Positions 1 to 9,221 of a DNA stretch of 64,000 nt are shown in pieces. Both the position numbers and the translations under genes were made by a program. Location of the stretch: the NCBI RefSeq assembly GCF_900186995.1, contig NZ_LT906463.1, forward strand, positions 1,302,001 to 1,366,000, read 5' to 3'. Each line of letters starts with the position of its first letter. Position 1 is the stretch's first letter. The notes under the pieces are model-generated. The model did not search any database. It was given only the letters and a program-made list of their open reading frames with translations, and was not told the origin of the DNA. The stretch is from Haemophilus pittmaniae (lineage in GTDB: Bacteria; Pseudomonadota; Gammaproteobacteria; Enterobacterales; Pasteurellaceae).

Positions 1-19
1 TAGCCCTGTGCTTTCCCTT

Positions 20-36
20 AAAATGGCCGCCATTTT
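20..36. repeat. Palindrome upstream of rnhA
   Basis: AAAATGGC and GCCATTTT form perfect 8-base arms around a single C. It lies about 20 bp before the rnhA start. It could be an operator or the tail of a terminator for a gene left of the window. The sequence does not decide between these. Confidence 0.35.
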
Positions 37-55
37 ACACAAACTCCCTTTCTTT

Positions 56-520
56 ATGCAAAAACGAATCGACATTTTTACCGACGGCTCTTGCTTGGGA
101 AATCCCGGCGCCGGCGGCATCGGTGTTTTATTGCGCTATAAACAGCATGAAAAGCAAATTTCCCAAGGCTATTTTCAAACGACCAATAATCGGATGGAGT
201 TGCGGGCGGTGATCGAAGCGTTGAATGCGCTGACCGAAGCTTGCACGGTGACCCTTTATTCCGATAGCCAATATATGAAAAACGGCATTACTCAGTGGAT
301 TTTCAATTGGAAAAAAAACAATTGGAAAGCCAGCACCGGTAAACCGGTGAAAAATAAGGATTTATGGCAATTGTTGGAGCAAGCTATTGCCCGCCACCAT
401 ATTGAATGGCGTTGGGTGAAAGGGCATTCAGGGCATCGGGAGAATGAAATTTGTGATGAATTGGCCAAAAAAGGAGCGGAAAATCCGACATTAGAAGATA
501 TTGGCTATCTCGCCGAATAG
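56..520 (+). CDS. rnhA: Ribonuclease HI
   Basis: Cytoplasmic endonuclease that cuts the RNA strand of RNA-DNA hybrids, removing R-loops and Okazaki primers. With the start at position 56 ([12 protein letters not shown]) the protein has 154 residues, the usual family length. The catalytic residues then fall at the classical E. coli positions: D10 in FTDGS, E48 in NNRMEL, D70 in YSDSQ, H124 in KGHSGH and D134 in ICDELA. The open frame continues upstream to position 8, but those extra 16 residues have no family counterpart, so I reject them. No strong Shine-Dalgarno precedes position 56. The next gene, the porin, has its own promoter. Confidence 0.95.
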   Translation: MQKRIDIFTDGSCLGNPGAGGIGVLLRYKQHEKQISQGYFQTTNNRMELRAVIEALNALTEACTVTLYSDSQYMKNGITQWIFNWKKNNWKASTGKPVKNKDLWQLLEQAIARHHIEWRWVKGHSGHRENEICDELAKKGAENPTLEDIGYLAE

Positions 521-569
521 GTTTTTTTGGCCAATACTTCCTAAAAAATACACTGTTTGTATTTAAAAG

Positions 570-585
570 TGTGATCTGGATCAGA
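570..585 (+). promoter_or_regulatory. CRP-like site upstream of the porin
   Basis: TGTGATCTGGATCAGA matches TGTGA-N6-TCACA at 9 of 10 conserved positions. Its centre is about 70 bp before the likely porin transcription start, a spacing used by class I CRP promoters. Binding is inferred. Confidence 0.5.
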
Positions 586-612
586 TATTTATAACTCAAT
601 TCGAACTCCCCG

Positions 613-640
613 TTGACAGCTAAAAAGGCTTTTGTAATGA
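613..640 (+). promoter_or_regulatory. Porin promoter
   Basis: A consensus -35 (TTGACA, 613-618) is followed after 16 bp by TAATGA (635-640). The predicted RNA begins almost at once with a GC-rich hairpin at 643-664 (CGCTCGCC / GGCGAGCG), which may protect the 5' end of this abundant mRNA. Confidence 0.6.
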
Positions 641-726
641 TGCGCTCGCCAATCTAGGCGAGCGGACATTTCCTGTGGGGGAAAGTTCAATCAATCTAGC
701 ATCGTTAAACCATAAGGAATAACAAA

Positions 727-1788
727 ATGAAAAAAACACTAGCAGCGTTAATCGTATCAGCAATCGCAGCAGGCTCCGCAAATGCTGCAGTCATTTATGA
801 TAATGAAGGAACTAAAGTTGATTTGAACGGTTCCCTTCGTTTAATTCTTGAAAAAACTAACAAAGAAGGTGCAGGTCACACTCACTCCGGTTTACGTAAT
901 GCCGGTTCTCGTGTTGCTTTAAAAGTAACTCACGATTTAGGTGATGATTTCTATGCTCTTGGCCGTTTTGAACTTCGTTTCAACGGTAAAACATCAAGTA
1001 CTGAAGATAGTTTCGGTGATGTTTATGTGAAACGTGCTTATGTTGGTTTAGGTAACAAAGCATTAGGTGAAGTGACTTTCGGTCGTCAATTATTAATCGC
1101 GGATGATTTAAGCACCGCTAACGACTACGAATACGGTCTTCTTAACAAGAAACACTATATTCCAACTGACGCAAACTCTGCGATCCGTTATGACTATCGT
1201 GGTGTGAAAGATCTTCAACTTGGTGCAAGCTATCAATTCGCTGACAAACGTGATGCTCACAATGAAGTAACATCAGGTACTGTATCTAACGGTTACCAAT
1301 TCGGTGCTGTTTATGATGGTAAATTTGATGATGTAAACGGCTTAATCGCTAAATTCGGTTACGGTCGTACTGTGTATAAAACAGATTTAACCAACACCAA
1401 AAAACATACCGACGGTTTCTTAGCAAGCTTAGGTTACAGACATGCTGATTTAGTACTTTCTGTAGACGGTGGTTATGCACGTGATAAACACGCTCAAGGT
1501 GAAAACTCTGTAAGACGTTACTTTGTATCTCCAGGCTTTAGCTTCCCTGTAATCGCAGATAAAAGCAACTTCTACGGTAACTACAAATACGAACAAGAAA
1601 AAGATGGTGCATCTAAAGATAAAACCCACGGTTTCTTGTTAGGTGTTGACTACAAACTTCACAAACAAGTAGTTACTTTCATCGAAGGTAAATACCAAGT
1701 TACTAAATCCTACGTTAACGGTGATTACGTGAACGGTAGCAAAGTTAAAGATAAAGCTATCGGTGTAGGTATGCGCGTATTCTTCTAA
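727..1788 (+). CDS. OmpP2-like general porin
   Basis: Outer-membrane beta-barrel porin for diffusion of small hydrophilic solutes. The 353-residue precursor begins with a signal peptide (MKKTLAALIV...GSANA, cleaved before AVIYDNEG) and ends in phenylalanine (VGMRVFF), the usual insertion signal for Bam substrates. The mature N-terminus (AVIYDNEGTKVDLNGSLRL) and the GSR...THDLGDDFYALGRFELRF block resemble H. influenzae P2 as I recall it. Codon use is strongly biased, as expected for an abundant protein. Start ATG follows AAGGAAT. It is monocistronic, with a terminator directly after it. P2-type porins vary in their surface loops, so the species cannot be read from this gene alone. Confidence 0.9.
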   Translation: MKKTLAALIVSAIAAGSANAAVIYDNEGTKVDLNGSLRLILEKTNKEGAGHTHSGLRNAGSRVALKVTHDLGDDFYALGRFELRFNGKTSSTEDSFGDVYVKRAYVGLGNKALGEVTFGRQLLIADDLSTANDYEYGLLNKKHYIPTDANSAIRYDYRGVKDLQLGASYQFADKRDAHNEVTSGTVSNGYQFGAVYDGKFDDVNGLIAKFGYGRTVYKTDLTNTKKHTDGFLASLGYRHADLVLSVDGGYARDKHAQGENSVRRYFVSPGFSFPVIADKSNFYGNYKYEQEKDGASKDKTHGFLLGVDYKLHKQVVTFIEGKYQVTKSYVNGDYVNGSKVKDKAIGVGMRVFF

Positions 1789-1808
1789 TCCTTCCGGATT
1801 ATTTAATG

Positions 1809-1837
1809 AGGCAAGCTGTGAGGCTTGCCTTTTTTTA
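1809..1837 (+). terminator. Rho-independent terminator of the porin
   Basis: Stem AGGCAAGC / GCTTGCCT with a six-base loop, then a run of eight T, 20 bp after the porin stop codon. Confidence 0.85.
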
Positions 1838-1884
1838 TGCTGTTTTTTAGTAATTTCCGCACTTAATATTAGGTTTTGAAACTA

Positions 1885-1948
1885 ATGCTAATAAAATCAA
1901 TGGGTTAGATGCTGTTTTTGGAAAAACTCTGATTTTCGGTAGGGCGTT
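1885..1948 (-). repeat. Copy 1 of 65-bp dispersed intergenic repeat
   Basis: On the minus strand it begins AAACGCCCTACCGAAAATCA and ends near ATTGATTTTATTAG, the two conserved ends of the family. It lies between the convergent 3' ends of the porin gene and hemH. Confidence 0.8.
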
Positions 1949-2015
1949 TGGAATATTAAGGTAGGATTGTCAAGAATCATCGGGCGGAGGTGAATCCGTC
2001 CGATGGATGTGCGCT

Positions 2016-2990
2016 TTATTGATGGCAATGCTGCAAAATAATGTTTTTCATCATTTCGATATGCAGCGGTTCGGCATTGAGCGCCGGAATATATTGATAT
2101 TGTTCCCCGCCATGGGAAAGGAAAATTTCCCGATTTTCTTCGTTGATTTCCTCTAGCGTTTCTAAACAGTCCACGGAAAAGCCCGGACAAATAACCGCTA
2201 GTTTTTTAATACCTTGCGCAGCCGCCTGTTGCATAAAATGATCGGTGTAAGGTTGTAACCATTCTTCACGTCCAAAACGTGATTGAAAACTGATGGCCCA
2301 TTGGGTTTCTGCTAAGCCTAATTTATCCACGATGGCTAGGGTTGTTTGTTTGCAATGTTGACGGTAATAATCACCTTTTTCCTCATAGCGCAATGGAATG
2401 CCATGGTAGGAAAACAGCAGAAATTCATCCTCTTGCATGCGCGCTTTAATTGATTGGCAGAGGGCGCTTAGATAATCTGGGTGTAAATGATAGGAATGTA
2501 CAAATTCAAAGGGCAGAATATTGCGTTGATTTTTCAAGGCATTTGCAAAGGCATCAAATAAAGCGCCGGTGGTTGTACTGGAATATTGCGGGAAAAGCGG
2601 GAGTACGATCATTTTTTCAACATTTTGAGCCATCAGGTTTTGAATGGCCTGTGACATCGACGGATTACCGTAGCTCATAGCGATTTCTACCGTAACATCC
2701 TCACCGGCACTCCACAATGCCTGTTGTAATGCTTGTTGCTGCTGACGGGTAATCGCCAACAGCGGCGAGCCGCTTGGTGTCCAAATAGCCTGGTAGTTGC
2801 CGGCAATTCGTTTAGAACGTAACGGTAAAATAATGCTTCTAAGCAACGGATACCATTTGTAACGAGGTAAATCAACCACGCGCGGATCAGTTAAAAATTG
2901 CCATAGATAACGGGAAATTGCAGATGGAGTTGCGGCATCCGGAGTGCCAAGGTTGGCTAATAAAACGCCAATTTTTGTTTTTTTTGTCAT
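2016..2990 (-). CDS. hemH: Ferrochelatase
   Basis: Inserts Fe2+ into protoporphyrin IX, the last step of haem synthesis, at the inner face of the cytoplasmic membrane. The 324-residue frame starts [19 protein letters not shown], the standard family opening. It carries QYSSTTTGA in the porphyrin-binding region and FSYHGIP with the metal-binding histidine. The longer frame from 3029 adds 13 residues without family support. The chosen ATG overlaps the stop of the upstream thioesterase gene in an ATGA junction, so the two are probably translationally coupled. It is the last gene of the ydiJ-thioesterase-hemH operon. H. influenzae, which I recall as needing exogenous haem, also keeps a hemH. Confidence 0.95.
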   Translation of the reverse strand: MTKKTKIGVLLANLGTPDAATPSAISRYLWQFLTDPRVVDLPRYKWYPLLRSIILPLRSKRIAGNYQAIWTPSGSPLLAITRQQQQALQQALWSAGEDVTVEIAMSYGNPSMSQAIQNLMAQNVEKMIVLPLFPQYSSTTTGALFDAFANALKNQRNILPFEFVHSYHLHPDYLSALCQSIKARMQEDEFLLFSYHGIPLRYEEKGDYYRQHCKQTTLAIVDKLGLAETQWAISFQSRFGREEWLQPYTDHFMQQAAAQGIKKLAVICPGFSVDCLETLEEINEENREIFLSHGGEQYQYIPALNAEPLHIEMMKNIILQHCHQ

Positions 2991-3403
2991 AAATTTATCA
3001 GAGACAGGGTCAATCTTGAAACGCAGCAAAGTTTATCTTGCTCATTGCGAATGTCAATTTGCCAAACTTGGGTATTTTTTCCTAAGGCAATTGGTGAGGC
3101 TTTGGCAATAACCCGGCCGGCGCTGACCGGGCGTAAATGATTGGCGTTAATTTCTAGTCCTACTGCGGCGCGGCCTTCCTCTAAGGTGAGAAAAGCACCG
3201 AGGGAACCGAGGGTTTCCGCTAAGGCGCAGGAAATCCCCCCGTGTAATAGACCGAAGGGTTGGGTGGTTCGGTGATCCACGGGCATGCTGGCTTCTAACC
3301 AATTATCACCAAGCGCGGTGATTTCAATGCCGAGATGGCCGACGGCGCAATTGCGCCCCATTGTATTGAGTTGTGCGAGACTGAGTTGTTTTTTCCAGAT
3401 CAT
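2987..3403 (-). CDS. Hotdog-fold thioesterase, MenI/YdiI-like
   Basis: Small acyl-CoA thioesterase of 138 residues. The motif [20 protein letters not shown] holds the conserved HGG turn and the glutamate-bearing helix of the YdiI/EntH/MenI group. Family members hydrolyse DHNA-CoA in menaquinone synthesis or proofread aryl-CoA. Which substrate applies here cannot be seen. It starts two bases after the ydiJ stop and ends in an ATGA overlap with hemH, so the three genes form a tight operon. From memory H. influenzae has the same neighbours (HI1161 beside hemH and ydiJ), so the arrangement looks ancestral. Confidence 0.88.
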   Translation of the reverse strand: MIWKKQLSLAQLNTMGRNCAVGHLGIEITALGDNWLEASMPVDHRTTQPFGLLHGGISCALAETLGSLGAFLTLEEGRAAVGLEINANHLRPVSAGRVIAKASPIALGKNTQVWQIDIRNEQDKLCCVSRLTLSLINL

Positions 3404-3405
3404 AA

Positions 3406-6400
3406 TTAATCCAACAGCGTTAATAATGCTTGTACCGGGTGTTTTAAGGTACGGTGGGCAAAACGTTTTACTTGGCTACGGCAGGAATAGCCGGTGGCCA
3501 AGCAAAATTCAGCATTTTGGCGTGAAAGTTTTTCGCCCCAGGACATGGCATAAATGTCGTGGCTCATTTCTTGGTTTTGAACTTCATGGCCAAATACCCC
3601 AGCCATACCGCAACAACCTACTTTTTCCACTTCCAATTGTTGCCCGAAAGCGGCAAAGATTTGTTGCCATTCCTTCGGACTGTTTGGTAATTGGGTGGAT
3701 TCGGTACAATGTGGGAAGAAATGCCATTCGGTATTTTTTGATTTAACTTCCACATGGAGTTTTTCCTGCCGATCGGTTTGCTTTATTTGTGCAAGTAGCC
3801 ATTCATGGGCGGTAAGTACATGGAACGTTCCGCGTTTTTCCGCCAAGATTTCCTGATATTCATCCCGATAGGACAGCACTATGGCCGGATCTACACCAAC
3901 CATTGGAATATCTAATTGTGCAAGGCGATTTAAAAAATCCGCCTGATTTTCAGCAATGTGGCTAAAATGCCCCAAAAAGCCTTTGATGTGCATGGCTTTG
4001 CCATTTGGTTTGAATGGCAGCAAAATTGGTGTAAAGCCTAATTTTCGACAGAGCGCAATAAAATCGGCAACCACTTTGGCATCATAATAAGAGGTGTAAG
4101 GATCTTGCACGATTAACAGCATCTTGGCTTTTTCCGCGGCACTTTTTTGTGCCAATGCATCGAGATTCGGCGCCTGATAACCTTGTTCATTTAGCTGGCT
4201 TTGCAAATTTGGCTGGGACAGGAGCGGTAAATCCGTCATGCCGATGGTTTTTTCGACTAAATTTTGAGTAAATTTCAACGAGGTAATGCGATTGAATAAT
4301 CCGGGTTGTTTAGCCAACCAAGGCGCAGCAATTTCTAAATTGGCAACCACGTAATCTTTTAATGGGCGCAAATAACGTTGATGATAAAAATAGAAGAACT
4401 TCGCGCGGAAACTCGGTACATCGATTTTAATTGGACATTGTGAGGCACAGGCCTTGCAGGCGAGGCAACTATCCATCGCGGCTTTTACTTCATGGGAAAA
4501 ATCATAATCGCCACGTTGTTTTCCTAAACTATTGCGCAGTTTGCCGACGAATTCGCTTAATTTGATTTTCGATTGACGGAAGTCCAGTTGTTCCGGTTGT
4601 ACATTTTCGTTAGCCATAAGGCGTAACCATTCACGCACCATCGCAGCCCGGCCTTTTGGTGAGAATACCCGATTGCGGCTAACCTTCATTGATGGACACA
4701 TGGTGCTGTGTTGATCAAAATTGAAGCACAAGCCGTTACCGTTACAATTCATCGCACCTTTGAATTCATCGCGTATCGCAATAGGAATTTGGCGGTCCTG
4801 ATCGGCTCGCATGGGCGAAAGAATGGAGTAGAGCTCATCTTCGCATTCTAGCGGTGTGCAAATTTTGCCCGGATTTAGGCGATTATGCGGATCAAATAGG
4901 AATTTGATGTAGCGTAGTTCACGCCATAATTCTGGGGTGAAGAAGGTTTCTCCATAGTGGGAACGTACACCTTTACCATGCTCCCCCCATAATAAACCGC
5001 CATATTTCGCCGTAAGTTCGGCGACTTGGTCAGAAATTGTTTTAAATAGCGCGACCTGTTCTTTGTCGCATAGGTCAAGTGCCGGCCGAACATGTAATAC
5101 ACCAGCATCCACGTGACCGAACATACCATATTGCAGATTGTGGGCATCCAATAGTGCGCGAAATTCGGCAATATAATCGGCCAAATGCTGTGGCGGTACG
5201 CAGGTATCTTCCACAAACGGAATAGGTTTAGCTGTGCCTTTGGCGTTACCCAATAAACCTACCGCTTTTTTACGCATGGCATAAATACGCTCAATCGATG
5301 GTAGATCATCACAAATTTGATAGCCAATAATGCCATCACTACCGGCAGCTATTTTTTCGTCCAATGCCTGGCATAACTTTTGCAACTGATGACTGATTTT
5401 ACTTTTATTATTGCCGGCAAACTCCACAATGTTGAGTCCAAGAATTGGGGCTTGTTCGTCTTCGTGTAATAGCTCTTTGACCGAATGCCAAATGATGTCT
5501 TGTTTGGCAAGATTCAACACTTTGGAATCTACGGTTTCTACGGATAGTGCATTAGCCTCTACCATAAAAGGAGCGCTGCGCAATGCAGCATCAAAGGAAT
5601 TGTATTTAATATTGATTAAGGTGCGATATTGCGGAATTGGTAATAAATTCAGTTTGGCTTCACAAACAAATGCCAATGAACCTTCTGAGCCGGTAATGAT
5701 GCGGGTGAGATTAAATTCGCTTAAATCATCATTAAAGACATTTTTTAAATCATAACCGGTAAGAAAACGGTTCAGCTGCGGCATATCATCGAGAATCGCT
5801 TGGCGTTTCTTTTTGCAACGATTGAAAATCAGCTGTGGCAAATTTTTACTAGTGCTTTGTTCCTGAGGGACATCATTAACTTGTTCTAATTGCTGGCTAG
5901 AAATCGAATCAGTATCTAACACTTCGCCATTAATTAATACGCTACGTAAGGCTAATACATGATTAGAGGTTTTGCCGTATTGTAATGAACCTTGACCGGA
6001 AGCATCGGTATTAATCATACCGCCTAAGGTTGCGCGGTTACTGGTGGATAGCTCCGGAGCAAAAAATAAACCATGGGGCTTTAAAAATTGATTGAGTTGA
6101 TCTTTTACTACACCAGCCTGTACCCGTACCCAACGTTCTTGCACATTGAGTTCAAGAATTTCGGTCATATGGCGGGAGAGATCAACAATAATATTGTGGT
6201 TAAGTGATTGTCCGTTGGTTCCGGTACCGCCACCACGCGGAGTGAAGGTTAAGGATTGGTATGTTTCCCGATTAGCTAATTTTGTTAGACGCACCACGTC
6301 TGCGACAGTTTTGGGAAACAAAATAGCTTGTGGTAATTGTTGGTAGACACTGTTATCGGTAGCTAAACTCAGGCGTGAAGCATAATCGGTGGCAATATCG

Positions 6401-6486
6401 CCTTCGAAGTGTTGTTTTTTTAATGCGTCAAGATAGTCAATAACAACAGGCTCAAGTTGAGGAACAGCGGCAAGACGGGGTAGCAT
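3406..6486 (-). CDS. ydiJ: YdiJ family FAD/Fe-S D-2-hydroxyacid (hydroxyglutarate) dehydrogenase
   Basis: Large cytoplasmic flavoprotein of 1026 residues, close to the E. coli YdiJ length. An N-terminal FAD-binding PCMH-type domain shows FTPRGGGTGTNGQSL, and the FAD-oxidase C-terminal cap includes GHVDAGVLHVRP. A 4Fe-4S ferredoxin motif follows (CLACKACASQCPI), and then a cysteine-rich CCG-type domain (GCCGMAGVFGHE). Related proteins oxidise D-2-hydroxyglutarate or D-lactate and pass electrons to an unidentified acceptor. First gene of a three-gene operon. It starts at ATG 6486 after a weak GAGGAG-type ribosome site and shares a 497-bp divergent spacer with ompA. Confidence 0.9.
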   Translation of the reverse strand: MLPRLAAVPQLEPVVIDYLDALKKQHFEGDIATDYASRLSLATDNSVYQQLPQAILFPKTVADVVRLTKLANRETYQSLTFTPRGGGTGTNGQSLNHNIIVDLSRHMTEILELNVQERWVRVQAGVVKDQLNQFLKPHGLFFAPELSTSNRATLGGMINTDASGQGSLQYGKTSNHVLALRSVLINGEVLDTDSISSQQLEQVNDVPQEQSTSKNLPQLIFNRCKKKRQAILDDMPQLNRFLTGYDLKNVFNDDLSEFNLTRIITGSEGSLAFVCEAKLNLLPIPQYRTLINIKYNSFDAALRSAPFMVEANALSVETVDSKVLNLAKQDIIWHSVKELLHEDEQAPILGLNIVEFAGNNKSKISHQLQKLCQALDEKIAAGSDGIIGYQICDDLPSIERIYAMRKKAVGLLGNAKGTAKPIPFVEDTCVPPQHLADYIAEFRALLDAHNLQYGMFGHVDAGVLHVRPALDLCDKEQVALFKTISDQVAELTAKYGGLLWGEHGKGVRSHYGETFFTPELWRELRYIKFLFDPHNRLNPGKICTPLECEDELYSILSPMRADQDRQIPIAIRDEFKGAMNCNGNGLCFNFDQHSTMCPSMKVSRNRVFSPKGRAAMVREWLRLMANENVQPEQLDFRQSKIKLSEFVGKLRNSLGKQRGDYDFSHEVKAAMDSCLACKACASQCPIKIDVPSFRAKFFYFYHQRYLRPLKDYVVANLEIAAPWLAKQPGLFNRITSLKFTQNLVEKTIGMTDLPLLSQPNLQSQLNEQGYQAPNLDALAQKSAAEKAKMLLIVQDPYTSYYDAKVVADFIALCRKLGFTPILLPFKPNGKAMHIKGFLGHFSHIAENQADFLNRLAQLDIPMVGVDPAIVLSYRDEYQEILAEKRGTFHVLTAHEWLLAQIKQTDRQEKLHVEVKSKNTEWHFFPHCTESTQLPNSPKEWQQIFAAFGQQLEVEKVGCCGMAGVFGHEVQNQEMSHDIYAMSWGEKLSRQNAEFCLATGYSCRSQVKRFAHRTLKHPVQALLTLLD

Positions 6487-6983
6487 ATAACTCCTCTTAT
6501 ATATAGCAAAAGAATGAGCAAGATAATATATGAAGCGCTTTTGAATGTCGAACCTTGATCGGAGATTTTAAGGAAGAGAATTTTTAAATTAAAGGTGTAT
6601 AATTTACTCGTTTATTTGAATTTGGAGTGTATTAAATTGTTTTTTTCGATGAAAAAAGGGAAAAGAAAATTTGTGCTAGATTGACAAAATATCTCTTTTT
6701 AACCCATAAAATAAGCTGAATGTGCGTTCATTTTGGGGGTTAATTGGTTACAAAATAACCAAAATAGGCAAAAAAAGTTTGATCTTTGACTTTTTTATAG
6801 GATAATAGCCCCACTTTTGAACGTTCCTTTGGCTATGCAAAGGAATTGAATTTGTCAAAAGGTACAAGTTAGGGCAAATTCAAAACCCTAGTTAAGCAAT
6901 GTTTAGGATGAATTTATTATAAAAAAGTTCATAATAAACAAGGAAACTTTTCTTATTACGATGACTAAATAGAGGACATCAAA
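6487..6983. other. Divergent spacer between ydiJ and ompA
   Basis: No gene is visible. It holds the ompA promoter (separate entry) and a roughly 175-nt ompA leader. The leader contains a stem-loop TTCCTTTG/CAAAGGAA at about 6821-6842. Long structured leaders are typical of ompA and often serve as mRNA stabilisers or sRNA targets. The left half (6490-6770) is AT-rich with no clear feature beyond presumed ydiJ promoter elements. Confidence 0.6.
6779..6806 (+). promoter_or_regulatory. ompA promoter
   Basis: TTGATC (6779-6784), a 16-bp spacer and GATAAT (6801-6806). This predicts a start near 6813 and a leader of about 170 nt before the ompA ATG. Confidence 0.6.
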
Positions 6984-8078
6984 ATGAAAAAAACTGCAAT
7001 CGCATTAGTAGTTGCTGGCTTAGCCGCAGCTTCTGTAGCTCAAGCAGCTCCACAAGAAAACACTTTCTACGCTGGTGCTAAAGCTGGTTGGGCATCTTTC
7101 CACGATGGTATCAAATACACAGCTGATCATTTTGTATATACACAAAATGGTGTTGCGTATGAGCTTGGTTTCAACCGTAACTCTGTAACTTACGGTGTAT
7201 TCGGTGGTTACCAAATCTTAAACCGTGACAACTTAGGTTTAGCGGTAGAATTAGGTTACGATGATTTCGGTCGTGCTAAATTCCGTGCTGAAGGTCAAAA
7301 CGTACTTAAACACACTAACCACGGTGCTCACTTAACCTTAAAAGGTAGCTATGATTTAGGCGGTGTTGCTTCTGCATTACAAGGCTTAGACGTTTATGGT
7401 CGTGCAGGGGTTGCTTTAGTTCGTTCTGACTACAAATTCTACAACTTAGAAGGCGAAAAATGGCATAAAGAACACAGCTTGAAAGCATCTCCAGTGTTCG
7501 CTGCTGGTTTAGAGTATGCATTACCATCTCTTCCAGAGTTAGCATTACGTCTTGAATACCAATGGGTTAACAAAGTTGGTAAATTAAAAGATCAAAATGG
7601 TGATCGCGTAGATTACGCTCCATGGATCGGTTCTGTAACTGCAGGTTTATCTTACCGTTTCGGTCAAGGTGCTGCTCCAGTAGTTGCTCCTGAAGTTGTA
7701 AACAAAACTTTCAGCTTGAACTCTGATGTAACTTTCGCTTTCGGTAAAGCAAACTTAAAACCAGAAGCTAAAGGTGCTTTAGACGGTATCTACGGCGAAA
7801 TCGCTCAAGTTAAAAGCGCTAAAGTAGCTGTTGCTGGTTATACTGACCGCATCGGTTCTGAAAAATTTAACTTAAAATTATCTCAACATCGTGCTGACAC
7901 CGTTGCTAACTACTTAGTAGCTAAAGGTGTTGCTGCACAAGACATCACTGCTACAGGTTACGGTAAAGCTAACCCTGTAACTGGCGCAACTTGTGACGCA
8001 GTTAAAGGTCGTAAAGCTCTTATCGCTTGTTTAGCACCAGATCGTCGTGTTGAAATCGCAGTAAACGGTACTAAATAA
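6984..8078 (+). CDS. ompA: OmpA family outer membrane protein (P5-like)
   Basis: Structural outer-membrane protein of 364 residues that ties the outer membrane to peptidoglycan. It has a signal peptide (MKKTAIALVVAG...VAQA, cut before APQENTFYAG) and an N-terminal eight-stranded barrel to about residue 230. A short hinge (GAAPVVAPEVV) leads to an OmpA-like peptidoglycan-binding domain with VTFAFGKANLKPEAK, GYTDRIGS and LSQHRADTVANYL. Two cysteines near the end (ATCDAVKG and ALIACLAP) match the disulphide of the family. Codon bias is extreme, as for the porin. A TTCG-tetraloop terminator follows it. In H. influenzae the homologue is adhesin/porin P5. Confidence 0.95.
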   Translation: MKKTAIALVVAGLAAASVAQAAPQENTFYAGAKAGWASFHDGIKYTADHFVYTQNGVAYELGFNRNSVTYGVFGGYQILNRDNLGLAVELGYDDFGRAKFRAEGQNVLKHTNHGAHLTLKGSYDLGGVASALQGLDVYGRAGVALVRSDYKFYNLEGEKWHKEHSLKASPVFAAGLEYALPSLPELALRLEYQWVNKVGKLKDQNGDRVDYAPWIGSVTAGLSYRFGQGAAPVVAPEVVNKTFSLNSDVTFAFGKANLKPEAKGALDGIYGEIAQVKSAKVAVAGYTDRIGSEKFNLKLSQHRADTVANYLVAKGVAAQDITATGYGKANPVTGATCDAVKGRKALIACLAPDRRVEIAVNGTK

Positions 8079-8109
8079 TTAATACCTTTGCGAAATAAAG
8101 CATAACGTA

Positions 8110-8139
8110 GAAAGACCTAAACTTCGGTTTAGGTCTTTT
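8110..8139 (+). terminator. Terminator of ompA
   Basis: A 12-bp perfect stem AAAGACCTAAAC/GTTTAGGTCTTT closed by the very stable TTCG tetraloop, with T-rich sequence after it. Confidence 0.9.
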
Positions 8140-8179
8140 CTTTATATGTAATTTATCGTTCATTTTATAGGAACTTTAT

Positions 8180-8761
8180 ATGAAAAAGTGGATTGCTATT
8201 ATTGTGGCAGCGGTTGCCATTGGAATGACTTTAATGTCCAGCTATAACGGTTTAGTTAAAGCTGAAACCGAAATTGACGCTGTTTGGGCTAACGTGGAAT
8301 CAGCCTACCAACGTCGTGCCGATTTAATTCCTAACTTGGTGAATACGGTGAAAGGACAGGCCAATTTTGAGCAACAAACCTTAACCAATGTGATCGAAGC
8401 CCGCGCTAAAGCCACTCAAACTCAAATTGATCCATCCAATTTAACGGAAGAGCAATTAGAACAATTCCAACAAAATCAAAATCAGGTCGGATCTGCCTTA
8501 TCTCGTTTATTGGTAACCGTTGAGCAATATCCAGAATTGAAAGCCAATGAAGGTTTTATGAATTTACAGGCACAATTGGAAGGCACTGAAAACCGCATTA
8601 ATGTAGCGCGTAATAAATTTAATGAAGCGGCTAAAGTATATAACCAAAAAGTGCGCGAATTCCCAGCAAAAATTACTGCAATGCTCTTTGGCTTTAAAGC
8701 TAAACCTTATTTTAAAGCAGCTGCAGGTGCGGAAAATGCACCGGTTGTGAATTTTAACTAA
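8180..8761 (+). CDS. lemA: LemA family protein
   Basis: A 193-residue inner-membrane protein with one N-terminal membrane segment (WIAIIVAAVAIGMTLM) and a long helical domain. The conserved stretch AVWANVESAYQRRADLIPNL is diagnostic of LemA. The biochemical role of LemA is unknown. The genes often travel with TPM-domain genes, as here: two TPM proteins follow, 10 bp and then an 8-bp overlap downstream. From memory H. influenzae has ompA and grxD adjacent, so this three-gene cluster may be extra material in this lineage. Confidence 0.9.
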   Translation: MKKWIAIIVAAVAIGMTLMSSYNGLVKAETEIDAVWANVESAYQRRADLIPNLVNTVKGQANFEQQTLTNVIEARAKATQTQIDPSNLTEEQLEQFQQNQNQVGSALSRLLVTVEQYPELKANEGFMNLQAQLEGTENRINVARNKFNEAAKVYNQKVREFPAKITAMLFGFKAKPYFKAAAGAENAPVVNFN

Positions 8762-8771
8762 GGATCCAATC

Positions 8772-9221
8772 ATGGGATTTTTCTCACGCATTCCCGTGGA
8801 TAAAAAGCAAATCGAGGCGGCTATTAGTCGCCTTGAAAGCCACACCTCAGCCGAGCTACGGGTTTATATCGAACGTAAATATCCCAAAGCAAGTCGCGAT
8901 TTATCTGTGATGGAGCGAGCATTACAGGTTTTTGATGAATTAAATATGGCAAATACTGCTGAGAAAAATGGTGTATTAATTTATCTCAACTATAAGCAGC
9001 ACCTATGTGCCATTATCGGCGATCAGGGTATTGATCAGCATCTTGATGCGGCCTACTGGCAAACTCAATGTGACTTAATGACCGCTGATTTTAAACAGCG
9101 CCAATACACTGCCGGGATTGTTGCCGCCATTGCACGAATTACTGATGTGTTAGCTAAACATTTTCCTATTCAGGCAAATGATCAAAACGAATTACCAAAT
9201 GAGGTAATTGTCCATGAATAA
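8772..9221 (+). CDS. TPM-domain protein without signal peptide
   Basis: 149 residues with no signal peptide or membrane segment. The body (SAELRVYIER, EKNGVLIYLNYKQHLCAIIGDQGID) follows the TPM fold pattern, although the acidic residues differ from the secreted homologue next door. TPM proteins have been reported as phosphatases or as photosystem repair factors. No enzymatic role can be assigned here. It starts 10 bp after lemA and its stop overlaps the next start, indicating one operon. Confidence 0.75.
   Translation: MGFFSRIPVDKKQIEAAISRLESHTSAELRVYIERKYPKASRDLSVMERALQVFDELNMANTAEKNGVLIYLNYKQHLCAIIGDQGIDQHLDAAYWQTQCDLMTADFKQRQYTAGIVAAIARITDVLAKHFPIQANDQNELPNEVIVHE

Noticed and set aside
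8..55. Sixteen extra residues at the start of rnhA
   Set aside because: With the start at 56 all catalytic residues fall at canonical positions; the extension is not seen in the family.
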